Shown: positions 21,546 through 33,119 of the stretch, one piece after another | How positions within the stretch are numbered: the first letter of the stretch is position 1 | Layout: every line of letters starts with the position of its first letter | Assembly: GCA_905221605.1 (NCBI GenBank) | Contig: CAJNDS010001657.1 | Coordinates: 402,144-466,143, forward strand | Length of the DNA stretch: 64,000 nucleotides | Reading direction: 5' to 3' | From: Symbiodinium natans | Taxonomy: Eukaryota; Sar; Dinophyceae; Suessiales; Symbiodiniaceae | Program-made: the position numbers and the translations under genes | The notes under the pieces: model-generated | What the model was told of the DNA's origin: nothing | What the model saw: only the letters and a program-made list of their open reading frames with translations | The model's database searches: none

Positions 21546-24500
21546 CTATGTCTTGGATTCCAACTTGAGGCCCTCCATGCGAGACATGAGCAACGCCGGC
21601 CTCGAAGACTCGTCGGCCTCCTGAAAACAAGCACCAGGTGTTGGGGGACAGGTATCGGACTGGCTTTGACCTGGCCTGCCTGACCCCTGATTTCTGGAAT
21701 CAGCCCAGCCGCAGACCCACCCTGCACCTTGGTAGTTATCAGATGCTACCGGCACAGCTCTCCTGCGTCTGGAGGCGCCGCTTCTTCGACTTAGCCTCCC
21801 AGCGGGGACTCAAGGAATACGCAGAACATGCGTGAACTTCCAGAAAGAACCTACGGATTCTATCTGTCGGAACTTGGGCTTTCCTCTTATCGCACATCCG
21901 AGTGTCTTGAAACTTGGAGGCAGAGGCTTAGCGCCGTAGGGCCCACCTCCACGGCGCGCACGCCCCAGTTCACTGCCAGGGTCTCCAGCCTGCAACTCCA
22001 TATCCGTGAGTTTCCATTTCCACCTAGTTCCGCACTTCACTCGCGCTAGTCGGAGCTGCAGGCTGGCAGGTCCTGCTATGTCATGCTAAGCAGCGGCAAG
22101 AGAAACGATCTGCAGGAAGTAGCACATGATGACACTGCAGACCAGGAGCATCCGGACGTCGAAGAAGCGGCCACCCCTTCGGAGCTCGGTGGCCGTCTTG
22201 TCCACCTCCCCGCGGCTCTGAATTTACAGAGTTTAGAAACATGTGAAGCACCTTAACAGGGCAGCGCATAGCGTGTGGGATGCTGATTGTTCCCTTAAGG
22301 GTTTGACGTTCTGCCTCAAGCCTTCTGCATCATAGTGCGTCTGCAAGCTTCGACCCAGCCTGTTCCACGCAGGGTGAGAAGGTCACCTGTTGGCAGCTGC
22401 AGGAAATGCACCCCTCTTCAAAGGTGCAATACCAAGCACCCCTCTTCAAAGGTGCAATACCAAGCGTAGCATCATGGATCGGCGGCTGGCAGACCATCGA
22501 ATGTCCATAAGATGCCAAGCGGAAGCTACGAGCAATTACGAGTAGTTTTGTTCCGCTTCTTGCCGGGCGGCTAGGCGGCCACCCGGCACGAGGGCATCGA
22601 GGACATGCCCCACGGCGGCCCAGGGAGCGGGAAGATCCTTGGACAGCTTTCCCGGGGAGTCGGGAGTTAGGGCGTTAGGGAGTCCTGGGCCCTAGGGCCC
22701 TAGGGCTTGTGACGGTCCCCCCTTGCCTTGAAGATTGAGATGCTTGGGAAATGCTTGGCGCACGGCCAAGAAGATTCCGTGAACTGCCTCGCTGCGGGGC
22801 CAACATCACACAGGCTGATTACATGAGTGAATGTCCAACCGCGTTCTTGTCATGAACATGCCCTTCATGAAAAGAAAGCACGACGCACTACTCGCTACTC
22901 CCCACTGGACCCAGCATGACTCAGTTTCACTATGCTAGTGTGCTCCGAGCCCAGAACTCCGCGCAGGTCCTCGCCGAACCCATCGTTGCCTTAGAGTCTT
23001 AGAGCAGGCAGAGCAAAGTCATCAAGATTTCCTTGTGCCGTAGGGCCGTAGGGCCACAGGCATGTTTGTTGGCTACTCTTCCAGTACAAAGTCTTTGCTG
23101 CAACCGACGATGATGAATCACGTCCAATGCCTCATAATCTCATGCGTACAACTCTGCACTTGACACCACGAAAGAAAGCGTGAAGACACTGAAAACCATG
23201 AGGGCGGTACAGACATCCCTGTGGCGCGAGACGATGACATCGGCAAAGCCATACTTCTCGAAGTCGGCAGCTGCTTGCCGCTGTCGGTCCTCAAGAGCTT
23301 TACCACGTGTCTCCGCGGGAACTGTGCAAGCAAAGAAATATTCACACCAACGAAACACCCGTCATCTGACGATTCAATGGCGATGCTTTGGCCTTCGGGC
23401 CGCTGGCATCACCATGAGGTCCATGGTTCCTAAGCCCGCTCAAGGCAGTCCTCGTGGAACTCGAAGGTGTGCAGCTTCCTCATGGTCCATGCTCAGAGAG
23501 GCTGCCATGATTCTCGGGAAGCGAACCAAAAAGACCCTGCAAATGGAACCCCGGATGCCCTGCGAGCTCGCAACCTCCAGCATCCAGCAACTGCAAATGC
23601 GACTGCTAAGGCCCGTGCCCCGTAGGGCGCAGTGCCCGGGCCAGGCTCGAAGACACGGAGCCTGAGCCAGTGCCGGCCTCCGGAGTGCAAGTAGAGTAGA
23701 GTATCGGGCTCGAACCAGGTGAGGGTTACGATTGAGGTACATGAAGTCAGTTGGGTAAACGAGCAAGGCTCCTCTCCGAGTGGAAAAAGGTCCAAAAGCA
23801 GGACCAAAGCTTGCTAAAGCACCCACAAGCACCCTAAAACACTGCACCGGCAGCCTCACAAATCACCCGGCCGGGCCGCGCGTCCAAGAGGCAACGCAAC
23901 CTGCTCCGACTCGGATGTGGGAGATCTTTGAACCGAATGAATCCCCAGAAGCTTACCTGCTATGGTGGTCTGGGTCAACCCTACCACCTACTTTTCCAAT
24001 CTCCTTCGACCTTTTGGGGCTGAGCAGGGTGGACGTTCATTTCAGGGGAACTGGCCGCGTCACGATCACATGGGCTGAAGGCCCGGCGCAGCATACTGAC
24101 TTGTTTAGATGTTTTCCACACTCGCTCATGACTGGCATGCTTGCATGTTGATATCTTCATGTGCATTCAGGTACCCGAAGCTCCACCCAAACGCCCTTGC
24201 AGAAGTGGGCTTAGATCAACCTAGCTCATCCTTAACTCTGCAAAGGAACATCGAAATGTCCGCGTGGTACACAATCTGCCTGGCGCATGCCGCTTGAGGA
24301 TTTGAAAATAGAAAAGGAGCAGTCAGCCAAAAAGTCAGCAGGGAGATCACCTCTACACACACACAAGGAATGCTCTGCGCATTTGCTGCTCTACGAAGCG
24401 CCCGTAGCTCCAGCAAATTCCCGCATGAAACTAGTCACTAAATCGAAAGTTGTCTCACGAGTATCGGCCGAAGCTGCGCACTCCCAAGCTTCACAAACCC

Positions 24501-27397
24501 ATGAAACCCAAACGTCCCTAAAGCCGCAATCGAAACTGCGCCGGCTCAACGTGCGGTGCGTGAGGCTCTGGGTGATGAACTCCGGGGTGGGCCGGAGCAG
24601 CGCCAGCCAGAGCCCACCTGTCGGTCGCTATGAGTGCCCCTTCAACTAACATTTTCACCTCAGTGAATCCTGCCAGCAGGTTGCAGGGGAGTTTCAGAAC
24701 GGCTGCGAAACTGATTTGTATTGTTTTTGTTTTGTCACGTTTTGGACAACTCTTTTTGCAGGTGGAATATCAAAATTTAGAAAACATAAAAGGATCAAAC
24801 AAATCAAAAGGATCAGAATCAAATTACCAGCAAGAGGATCTTGTGCACATCCTAGTAAGTTTGGTCACATCGTGCCGATCAAGAAATAGTGCAGGATCAG
24901 AACAAACTGCAGTCAAAATCCGGACATCAAAAAGGCTGCACATGCTGCAACCACAGGCTCCAGATGTTGTAAACTGCGGCATCTCTGACTGTTCACAAGT
25001 CCAATGGTGCATCAGCGGCTCCAAACGCTGCCAACTACAGCATTTCTGGCTCCAAACGCTATGAATGAAAGCATTCTTGCTTGTTCATCGACTCCAAATC
25101 TTTTCAATTACAGCATTTGTTGATCGTTAATCCATTCCAGATGCTGTAAGCTTCAGCATTTTAATCGGATTGCTCGCATTTGCAAGGCATAGAATTTCCG
25201 AAGCTGTTGAAGTGCAGCCCCCCGCATTTGCAAACGCAATGCTCGTATGATGGGCTTGGAAGAGATTCATATTGCTTTGAGGGAATGTCTACTGATCGCA
25301 AATCCTTTGACGGGAGGGTCACAGCGTTTGGAAAGGATTCATATGGCTGGGGGGGCGGGGGGGGGGGGGGCGCAGCCCCCCCCCCCCCCCCCCGCTCCCC
25401 TCCCCGTTCCAACAGTTTTGCACTTGATAGATGTTAGTCTATTTAACTCTCGGCTTATATTTCACTGCAAAGCTCTCCTTCGCTTCGCCATACTTTCACT
25501 AGCTCAACAAAAAGCTGTCCATTTCTCTAAGGCATAACAAGCAGGGGGTTGATCAAGGGCCCCCTCCCTCATTTGCAAACAACTACACGTATGACCGCTT
25601 CAGGATTCACATGCTTTTTGAAGCAGCCACTCCTTGATGGCATGATGCACTTTAGAGCAGTCTTCTAAACACTCAAACAGAATGCTCGCATGACGGATTT
25701 GGAAAGACTCATATGGTGCGACTCCTCTTCTAGAGCAAGCTTCCACGGCTTCTTGAAGCGAGGGCGCAGCCTTCCTCCATCTGCAAGCACAATGCTTGCA
25801 TGACGAGTTTCGACAGGATTCGCATGTTTGTTGAAGCAAGTTCTCTTGATTGCATGATGTTTCTTAAAGCAAGCTCGCATGGTTTTAAAAGAAGCGGTGC
25901 GGCTGCGGAAGGGGCGGGGGAAGTGGGAGAGGCGCAGCCCCCCCCCCCCCCGCCCCACCAAGCAACTAGCAATTCCGGATGATGCCATAAACTCGTTAGT
26001 CTTGAACCCTAAGAATACTAATCCTCTATTGGAAAAGTTGTTTCGCACATTTTCTTGTCAATATTGATATGCAGTGAGACTTACCAATGATGTATTCGGT
26101 GGTTTGCATTTGTTGTTGGTTTTGAGACCTTCAATTGTTCGGGCCCCGCCCCCCCCACCTGCCCCACCCACCCCATTTATAAAGACAACGCTATGTCGTG
26201 TTTCTTTGTGTTTGGTTTTCTTTCGCTCCGTCTTTCTGCATGTCTTTCTGTATTGCCTCTCGTTCTGTCCTTCATTCGTTCTGTCGGTCCTTCTGTCCTT
26301 CTGTCCTTCTGTCCTTCTGTCCTTCTGTCCTTCTGTCCTTCTGTCCTTCTGTCCTTCTGTCCTTCTGTCCTTCTGTCCTTCTGTCCTTCTGTCCTTCTGT
26401 CCTTCTGTCCTTCTGTCCTTCTGTCCTGTCCTTCTGTCCTTCTGTCCTTCTGTCCTTCTGTCCTTCTGTCCTTCTGTCCTTCTGTCCTTCTGTCCTTCTG
26501 TCCTTCTGTCCTTCTGTCCTTCTGTCCCTGTCCTGTCCCTCTGTCCTTCTTCTCTGTCGTTTTGTCTTTTCGTCGCTAGTTCAAAATATTATAGAACTGG
26601 CGGCCTTTTCGAGTCTTCAGGGTTGCAGAGGGCACCCCCATTGTCAAAGAGCAACGAAGCCGCCTTGATGCCCTTAGCAAACAGCAAACTTGTAATCCTG
26701 ATGGCAGTGTTGGCAGCATTTCAGAATGGATGTTATCTCCGGTGGGCGACGTGGTGCTCACCGACATCTTCTCAGGTTGTATTCCCTTCCCCTCCTCCTA
26801 ACCCTCTGAACAGTCTTAACATGTGTAAACCCAAACACACACACACACACAGAGACACACACACAGAGACACATACAGACACACACACACACACACTCAC
26901 ACACACCCGCGCGCACGCACACCCGAATCCTTTCACACCAAAGTTCTGAAAGCGCTGCAAGGCATTCAGGGGGGTTTCTTTTGTGTTTGATCGGGCTGCG
27001 TGTGCCTTTGCGCGCCCGGACCTTGCTCCCGAAAGGGCGTCCGATGATCTCATCGTGGTGAAAATTCCCAAAACCTCAAGCAGCGATGACATAGGTTCTA
27101 GCCGGCGGGTGGTGATTTGCTCGTCACACATAGAGCATCTATAGCCAGGAAAGAGGAGCAAGGTCACAATTTCGGCAAGACACCATTTTCTGCCAAAATC
27201 AATGGGGCTCCGACGATTGTTGGTGATGCCCCCATGCTTGAGGACAACCCCGAACACCTCCGCAAGGTCATGAGTTGTACTTATCCTGGCCCTCAGCTTC
27301 TCAGAACCCTCTGCAAGGCAGGACCGGCAAGCCCCGTGCCCGTTGTTCGCCTGTGTGTAACTGCCCCAAAGGATGACGAAGTCGCCCTCCTTGACGC
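21546..27397 (-). CDS. TRM61: tRNA (adenine-58-N1)-methyltransferase catalytic subunit, TRM61/TRMT61A family
   Basis: Methylates A58 in the tRNA T-loop with S-adenosylmethionine; in other eukaryotes it works with TRM6 (established). Exons, 5' to 3' on the minus strand: 27006-27074 (DEIIGRPFGSKV), 24551-24617 (LLRPTPEFITQSLTHRT), 24250-24279 (QIVYHADISM), 23855-23900 (ARPGRVICE), 23619-23677 (AGTGSGS, SAM motif I), 23451-23478 (KLHTFEFHE, motif II), 23211-23289 (FADVIVSRHRDVC), 22965-22989 (NDGFGEDL), 22767-22791, 22572-22637 (DLPAPW motif, AAVGHVLDALVPGGRL), 22360-22386 (VTFSPCVEQ), 22136-22205, 21855-22045, 21546-21620 (stop). All phases agree: 857 nt. Two tentative upstream exons are 27107-27138 and about 27362-27397 (VKEGDFVILWG); no start codon was found. 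The last two exons do not match the family end I remember and are less certain. Confidence 0.85.
22408..22465. repeat. 29-bp direct duplication
   Basis: CACCCCTCTTCAAAGGTGCA, ATACCAAG occurs twice in tandem, inside a TRM61 intron. Confidence 0.85.
25195..25975 (+). repeat. GC-hairpin repeat block 3, degenerate, inside TRM61 intron
   Basis: CATTTGCAAACGCAATGCTC, GTATGATGGG is followed at 25350-25395 by a G run, CGCAG and a long C run, and at 25880-25965 by AAAAGAAGCGG, a G-rich stretch, GGCGCAG and a C run. These are the same modules as blocks 1 and 2 but more diverged, and mixed with CATATGG/GCATG(A/T)TG phrases. The block lies in the 24618-27005 intron. Confidence 0.75.
26270..26530. repeat. 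CTGTCCTT 8-bp minisatellite, about 30 copies
   Basis: Near-perfect tandem CTTCTGTC units with one deletion near 26425. The period is not divisible by 3, so each frame reads the same repeating Cys-Pro-Ser-Val-Leu-Leu-Ser-Phe cycle. Confidence 0.95.
26836..26915. repeat. CA microsatellite with AGAGACAC interruptions
   Basis: ACACAC runs broken by AGAGACACAC and TCACACACAC. Confidence 0.9.
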
Positions 27398-27479
27398 CTG
27401 AACGCCACCAAGTGTCAACTCAACTAGCTACCATGCCAGGTAAGGAATGATGCCGGCAATGGGTGCCAAATGCAACTGT

Positions 27480-28160
27480 ATTGCCCCTTGGGGGCACTTG
27501 GACCTTCAGCACTTCATCCGGCTACAATTTGACAGATTCTGACAAACTTGATCAGACTTGAGAAGTATAACTCCAAGAGCTTCAACGGAAGGCGAAAGGT
27601 GTTGTGGAGGAGTCATGGGGCAGGTCTCGATGCCAACACTTCTTCGTGACAGGAGCCTGGCATGGCCACCAAGAGACAAGGCCTAAGGCCTCTTGCACTC
27701 CGAAAGCCCAAAACCCATCTTGCACCATCATGCGCCCCCTGGAACCTCAAACCTAGATCCAAAACAAAAACGCAACCCGGGCCTCCAGACCCGTGAGCAG
27801 GCTCTACAGGCACCGCGACAGTTTCTGCCGAGGCCGTCGGCCTTGGACTGTAGGTTGAAGACGGGTTTAGGCGGTTGAGGATGCTTAGAAGGTTCTGAAA
27901 TTTGGGGGTCGCATCCGTGTGTGCACGTGTGAGTGCACACTTGTGCGTGTGTACACTTGTGCGTGTGTACGTGTGTAAATCTTCATGGGGTCAAGCCCAT
28001 GACGGGTTTGCGCACCTCGCCAATGTCATTTGCAGAGCGCCTGGCCCTGGCCGGCAGTCAACAAACACGCCCTCCCTGTGCGCTTGTAAAAACCAGGCTT
28101 GCTCAGGTATGCAGTCAGCCTGTCATCTAGGCATCGCCAGGTACCGTCACTAAAAAAAAC
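27480..28160. other. No firmly supported gene; GTGTAC-rich stretch
   Basis: About 27905-27980 is rich in GTGTGTGCACGTGTGAGTGC-type words. Open frames on both strands at 27613-27940 are moderately protein-like, but I could not choose between them. Confidence 0.35.
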
Positions 28161-28790
28161 AATCGAAGTAAGCAAGTAAGCGTAGGTAAGTGTAAGCAAG
28201 TGTAAGCAATTCTCAGTATGTGCAAATAAGTGTGCGTAAGTGTAAGTAAGTGCAGGTATGTCAATGTGTAGGTAAGTGTGGGCACGTGAAAGCAAGTGTA
28301 AGTCAGTGCCAGTAAGTGCAAGTAAGTGCAAGTAAGCGCAAGTAAGTGTAAGTAAGTGTAAGCATAAGAAAGTGCAAGTAAGTGCCAGTAAGTGTACGTA
28401 AGTGTAAGTAAGTGTAAGATGTGCAAGTAAGTGTAAGTAAGTGTAAGTAAGTGTAAGTAAGTGTAAGTAAGTGTAAGTAAGTGTAAGTAAGTGTAAGTAA
28501 GTGTAAGTAAGTGTAAGTAAGTGTAAGTAAGTGTAAGTAAGTGTAAGTGTAAGTAAGTGTAAGTAAGTGTAAGTAAGTGTAGGTAAGTGTAGGTAAGTGT
28601 AAGTAAGTGTAAGTAAGTGTAAGGAAGTGTAAGTAAGTGTAAGTAAGTGCAAGAAAGTGTAAGTAAGTGTAAGTAAGTGTAAGTAAGTGTACGAAAGTGT
28701 AAGTAGGTGTAGGTAAGTGTAGGTAAGTGTAGGTAAGTGTAGGTGAGTGTAAACAAGTGAAAGCAAGTGTAAGTAAGTGTAAGTAGTGGC
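28160..28790 (+). repeat. Decamer minisatellite TAAGTAAGTG, about 60 copies
   Basis: A core of near-perfect TAAGTAAGTG units (about 28430-28700) is flanked by variant units (GCAAGTAAGT, GTAGGTAAGT). Every core unit contains GTAAGT, the consensus 5' splice-site word. The minus strand stays open throughout as a Tyr-Thr-Tyr-Leu-His-Leu-Leu-Thr-Leu-Thr-like repeat, which I regard as translated repeat. Confidence 0.95.
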
Positions 28791-28822
28791 GTGCATGCGT
28801 GCGCGCGTGCGAGCGGGTGTGA

Positions 28823-29077
28823 CTATAGTGCTGTAGACGGTGAAAGTGAAGCTAGGCTCTCATGATAGCAAGCAGTCGGACAACGCGGAATCTCCCAATT
28901 TTCCAGCGCACCATAGTAATTGCAGCAAATTGCACAACCAGCCACATCAGGCATAACAGATGCCTCAAAGTTCACCCAGTCACACGACGCAATATTGTAT
29001 CCCCCCCGCATGCCGCAGGGTGGCAGTGGGTGGGGCACGCACATGACAATCCGCGCGCACTCAAAAGAGCTAAGCAA
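28823..29077 (-). CDS. Possible Cys-rich exon
   Basis: Minus frame reads GYNIASCDWVNFEASVMPDV then AGCAICCNYYGALENWEIPR and stops after 84 codons. Eight cysteines could suggest a metal-binding or disulfide-rich segment. No family recognised; the plus strand is also open. Confidence 0.35.
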   Translation of the reverse strand: MLSSFECARIVMCVPHPLPPCGMRGGYNIASCDWVNFEASVMPDVAGCAICCNYYGALENWEIPRCPTACYHESLASLSPSTAL

Positions 29078-29342
29078 ACCTCACCACGTGCAAGAAGCTG
29101 CGCAGTCAACAACCGGCAATGACGCGCAGCGGACAAGGAACTGAAGGATGTGCGCATGCGCGCATGTGCGCATGTGAGCATGTGCGCTTGAACTGGATGC
29201 ATATCTTTCTAGAAAGCTCCAGACTTCAAGGGGTTAAAGCTCTTTATAGTTGGCACGTGCAAGCATGTTGTCACGCAGGACCAATCCACGCCCCAAACCC
29301 TAAACTCGAGCCCGCAGGGCTGTAGACTTCAGATTTCGGAGT

Positions 29343-29738
29343 TCAGAGGTGGGGGTCTGGGTTTAGTGTTGGTTGAGGTTGAGCTGGCAGAGATGCTGGC
29401 ACTTCTATGTCTCGATGGGATGTAAGGATCTTCCAAACCCCAAGAAACTCCGGAGGATGAGGCCTGAGTGTTTCTTTTCTTGGTTCCGCTGCAGTGCAAG
29501 AGTGATTGGGGGCTTTAGGGCTTGATTCAATGGGCAGATCTCTTTGAGGGGGCAGCAAGGCTTGTAAATCTTGCAATACATTGTTGGCCAAGCGGCGTCT
29601 CCAGCGGCTGGCACGCCATGTTCCTAGGTCAATGCCTGATTCGCCTTGAACTGTAGAGTTGGTTGGGTAGGTTGGGTGGGTTGGTTGTAAGCTTCGGGTT
29701 GGCTGTTGACTGGGCATGTTGGAGTGCACATGCTGCAA
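29343..29738 (-). CDS. Possible exon, Pro-rich
   Basis: Minus frame reads SGIDLGTWRASRWRRRLANN then VLQDLQALLPPQRDLPIESS and ends in a Pro-rich tail (PAQPQPTLNPDPHL). A second minus frame (29405-29614) is also open, so the true frame is uncertain. Confidence 0.3.
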   Translation of the reverse strand: MQHVHSNMPSQQPTRSLQPTHPTYPTNSTVQGESGIDLGTWRASRWRRRLANNVLQDLQALLPPQRDLPIESSPKAPNHSCTAAEPRKETLRPHPPEFLGVWKILTSHRDIEVPASLPAQPQPTLNPDPHL

Positions 29739-29813
29739 GATGCAAACAACAGGGTCTCCACGTCGGTATGCAGGCTACGAAATCATTTAGATGAACTTTG
29801 GGCTTCGATGACC

Positions 29814-32800
29814 TCAAGGGCTGAGCGTTGTTTTGCAAACCCTTCCTTTGAGCCATCGCCAGGCTGCAAGGCTATGGTTGCTGCGAGGCCTTCGTATCAT
29901 TCGATTCAAGTCGTCAACCCTCTCCATAGCCCCTGTCGTAGTTGAGGAAAGAGACGTCGGAAAGATCTTCGGATGCCCAAGGGGGAGGGGCACCCCACGG
30001 CCAGGCCGGTGCTTTCGGCCTTCTCCCAGGGCGTTGGCCTGAGTGGGCTTAGAAGTTGGGGAGATCCTCCACGGCGACATAAGCTCAGAATCTGTCAGAG
30101 GATGAGGCTGAAGGCACTGAAGGCGCTGAATGCACATGACTGAGGCCGCGGCCTCTTCTTGGGATACGCGTCGTGCAGATGCTTTTCTTTGGCCCCGGGG
30201 CCGTAGCCCTGGAAGGTGGTATTGTACGGGGTTTCGTTCAGGCCTCAGAGCCTTGCTCCAAATGTGGCTGTGTCATTCAGAAGATGAAGAAGAAGAAGAA
30301 GATGAAGAGGAGGCTGCAAAAAACTTCTCAACTATGGACCAGCGTAATCCCAGCACAAAAATGAAAGATCTACCTTACCATCAATGATGTCGTAGCCGCG
30401 GCGGCGCTGCTCCTCCAGGCCAGTGTTGAGTTCCGGGTGCATTGTGATCTCTGTGTTTTGTGTATGTGTGCGTTTTCGGCTGTCAACTTGTTTGGCTACT
30501 TGAAAGATAAAAGGGAGCTGCCATGGCTCCGAAAGTCTCGAAAGGAGTATGCTCTTCGCCGGGTCTCCTCGTATCTCTCGGGCGCCACGCGGTTCAGCTG
30601 GCGGACCTCGCAAGGGCCCCCATTTGGGCCCCAAGAGTGCCGCAGAGACGTTGGAGGGTCGCAGGCCTCACGGATGTGGTCGCCTTTGATGTCCTGCACA
30701 GCGTGAGACGGTAACCTTCACATGCCTTCATTGAGCCGCCTTGCAAACAGCATTTTGTTGCCTGGCCTTGTGTCTTACCACCCTGTACTGAAGCGAAGGC
30801 TCAACTGATCCACGGACTGGAATTCGTTCAACTCATCGGCAAATCCCGGCTACATAAACTTGAGAAAGACGAAGAGAGACACCCAGCAAGAGCAGCTGAC
30901 ACGCAAACCAAAGACGCTCAAGGTGCACATCGCAGGCCCTAGCGTGGAAGTTGTGGTCGACGATGTACCGATTCCTGGCACAGCCAGGAACTTGGCCACT
31001 TTGGACGACACTCCGACGATGTCAAAGCAAAAGCAACGGCCTGCAGAGGCCTCCGCAGCTTTCTCTGATTTCGGGAATACGATTCGATACACAGACTGGT
31101 CTGCACATATGGCAATGGCGAAGATATCCACACCTACTGAGGCCAAAAGCAGGCATGCCTGAAATGAGTCTGTCCACTGGCATCCTACATCTGAGGGCAG
31201 TGAGGGACCGTGTGTCACCTCTTTTTACCAAAACAAAAAAAGCACCGAGACCTGCAAATGATCTGACTTCTCACGAAAAACATGTTCTCCCCTGGTCCAA
31301 ACGCGGCAGGCGCAGCTTGTACCGATCCGTGCGCTCTTTTTGCATGGTGTCGAAGAGCCGGAGCATGTCAGCATCGTAGGTCTGACAAAGGCTGAGGGCA
31401 AGAAACTGCAAAAAGGCTTTTGGGCAGGTCCAGCTCTTCTTGTCAGCTCCTCTTTGAGCTGACACGAGCTCACGGAAAGCAGGCTACGCCTGGAACCTCA
31501 AACTCCGAAAAATTTGAATCCGCAACATGAGACGATGCCCGGGCCTCATGAGACAAAATGCCATACGCAGCGGTCTCCCGGCCCTGGCAGCTTGAGCAAA
31601 GGAGTTTTTCGAGCATTTGCACCATTACACGTCAGGATCACGTCAGGCCAAAAGCCGATTCATGTGCCGAGTCATTCCTTGGACCCTGCCACGGGAAACT
31701 CGCACTTTTTCCGGCCTTGTAGGAGGGAGGGAACTGAGCATTCCCGCGCATCGCAATCTCCACCTGCGATGGAGGTTCTTGTCTCACCCTGAGGCCTAAA
31801 AGAAGCACAATCCGTGCAGATGCATGCAGCTGTAGATCGTGAAGCCTTACAAGCTTTCTGCTGTGATTTCTCATATAAAGCTAGCAAGCGCATAACTTGT
31901 CACAGGGACAAGAGAGCAGGGCTTGCCTTAGTTGCCCCGCAAAGCACCAAACTCGGCTCAACCTACACCCGACATCGCTGGTTTGACACTTCTCAAAAAA
32001 AAGGCCTACAACACCCCCAACTCCGAAAACCTTTGCGAAGGTCTCGCCTCTCTTGTGTGGTCGATGCTCTTCAGGCGCTCTTCTCGGTACGGGTCGATGA
32101 ACTTGCCCACGAGCTGAGCACAAGCTAGACGCTTTCAGTTCAGGGGAGCTCAGGATGGTTTGGGGAGTGGCTGAGGATTTGGGTGCCAGGAGGTGAGATG
32201 GCAATGAAGAAACACCATATGGTGACTTGTTTTTGTCCGGTATGCGTGTCCTTGACAAGGCGAACTTTTCGCAAGGCAACATGGTCCACAAACCTAGTAC
32301 CACTCCAAAGAAGAGTCGAGATCTTGCACAAGGCGGCAGTAAAGATCTCACGGTTTTGTCATGAAAGGAACACAAAGAGGCAACACAGCCACACCAAGCC
32401 ACAGCCTCAAACCTGCAATCCCTTTGTTCTTAGGGTTTAGGGTTTAGGGTTTAGGGTTTAGGGTTTAGGGTTTAGGGTTTAGGGTTTAGGGTTTAGGGTT
32501 TAGGGTTTAGGGTTTAGGGTTTAGGGTTTAGGGTTTAGGGTTTAGGGCCCCAAAACAGCCAAGACCCACACGGGATCGTAGGCGTTCTTGGCCATGTGTT
32601 TGTCTGTCGCCTGCCATTGGGGCACAACGGCGACATCTTGCGGGGCGCTACCATACGTTCTTCTAGAGCATGCAACTTAACGCCACAGCTAGAGACCACC
32701 GGCTATTCCAACCCCATCGTCAAAAAACGAACCTTCCGCGCAGCACGAAACAAGACTCGCGCAGCAAACATGAGGCTGACACAAATTCATGGTCCTGGAC

Positions 32801-33119
32801 CCAAGGTATAGACTTGCACCCCAAGCCAACTTGCTGTGGACTCTCTTTTTTCCCATGCACGTGGCTCACGTTAACAAGGGCTTGCAGCACTTTTGTGCAG
32901 CATGCCACGTAACAATCTGTCACCACGCCGATGAACCGGAGTTGAGCTATGATGTGAAGCCAAGCATTGCAGCTCTCTTGTCAAACCACATCGATGGCCT
33001 TGTAGTTGCTTACGGATGGAATGCTTCTGGTCGCCCAAGTTCTTGTCAAGCCATGAGACTATCGGGGTTTCAGTCACAAGCTTGGATCCATTAAGAACCA
33101 TATTAAGACATACAAACAT
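29814..33119 (-). CDS. Probable multi-exon minus-strand gene, function unknown
   Basis: Several exons have clear splice-type flanks. 32031-32113, between CTCAG and AG|GTTTTC, reads LVGKFIDPYREERLKSIDHT. About 31285-31440 reads SWTCPKAFLQFLALSLCQTY then DADMLRLFDTMQKERTDRYK. 30779-30849, ending TG|GTAAGA, reads ADELNEFQSVDQLSLRF. An exon starting at 30693 after TGCAG reads DIKGDHIREACDPPTSLRHS. 30379-30450, between CACAG and G|GTAAGG, reads MHPELNTGLEEQRRRGYDII. More candidates lie at about 32980-33070 (TPIVSWLDKNLGDQKHSI, before GTAAGC) and 29814-30060. A competing plus ORF lies at 30860-31162. No family recognised. Confidence 0.45.
32430..32547 (+). repeat. Perfect TTTAGGG array, about 17 copies
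   Basis: 118 bp of uninterrupted TTTAGGG, bounded by CCCTTTGTTC on the left and GCCCCAAAAC on the right. It lies between minus-strand exon candidates. TTTAGGG is the plant-type telomere repeat, also reported for dinoflagellates (established). Position inside gene-bearing DNA makes it interstitial. Confidence 0.98.

Noticed and set aside
22086-22217. A C-terminal membrane anchor (MLLVCSVIMCYFLQIVSL) ending in TAG
   Set aside because: Considered as a tail anchor, but the TRM61 exon is better ended at TGC A|GTGTCA, giving an in-phase join to 22045.
23440-23615. Minus frame reading like an exon (QLLDAGGCELAGHPGF and onward)
   Set aside because: It lies inside the TRM61 intron 23479-23618, whose flanking exons join in phase and match the family; a warning about other composition-only calls.
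26772-27257. 161-codon minus ORF (FGVVLKHGGITNNRR...)
   Set aside because: The TRM61 exon 27006-27074 runs through it in a different frame and has a clear family match; the 3' part of the ORF is translated CA repeat.
28026-28796. 256-codon and 209-codon Tyr/Thr/Leu/His-rich minus ORFs
   Set aside because: Pure translation of the decamer minisatellite.
32200-32330. RNA-recognition-motif-like string (RKVRLVKDTHTGQK)
   Set aside because: Only this short stretch resembles an RNP region; no partner motif or intron join in phase was found.
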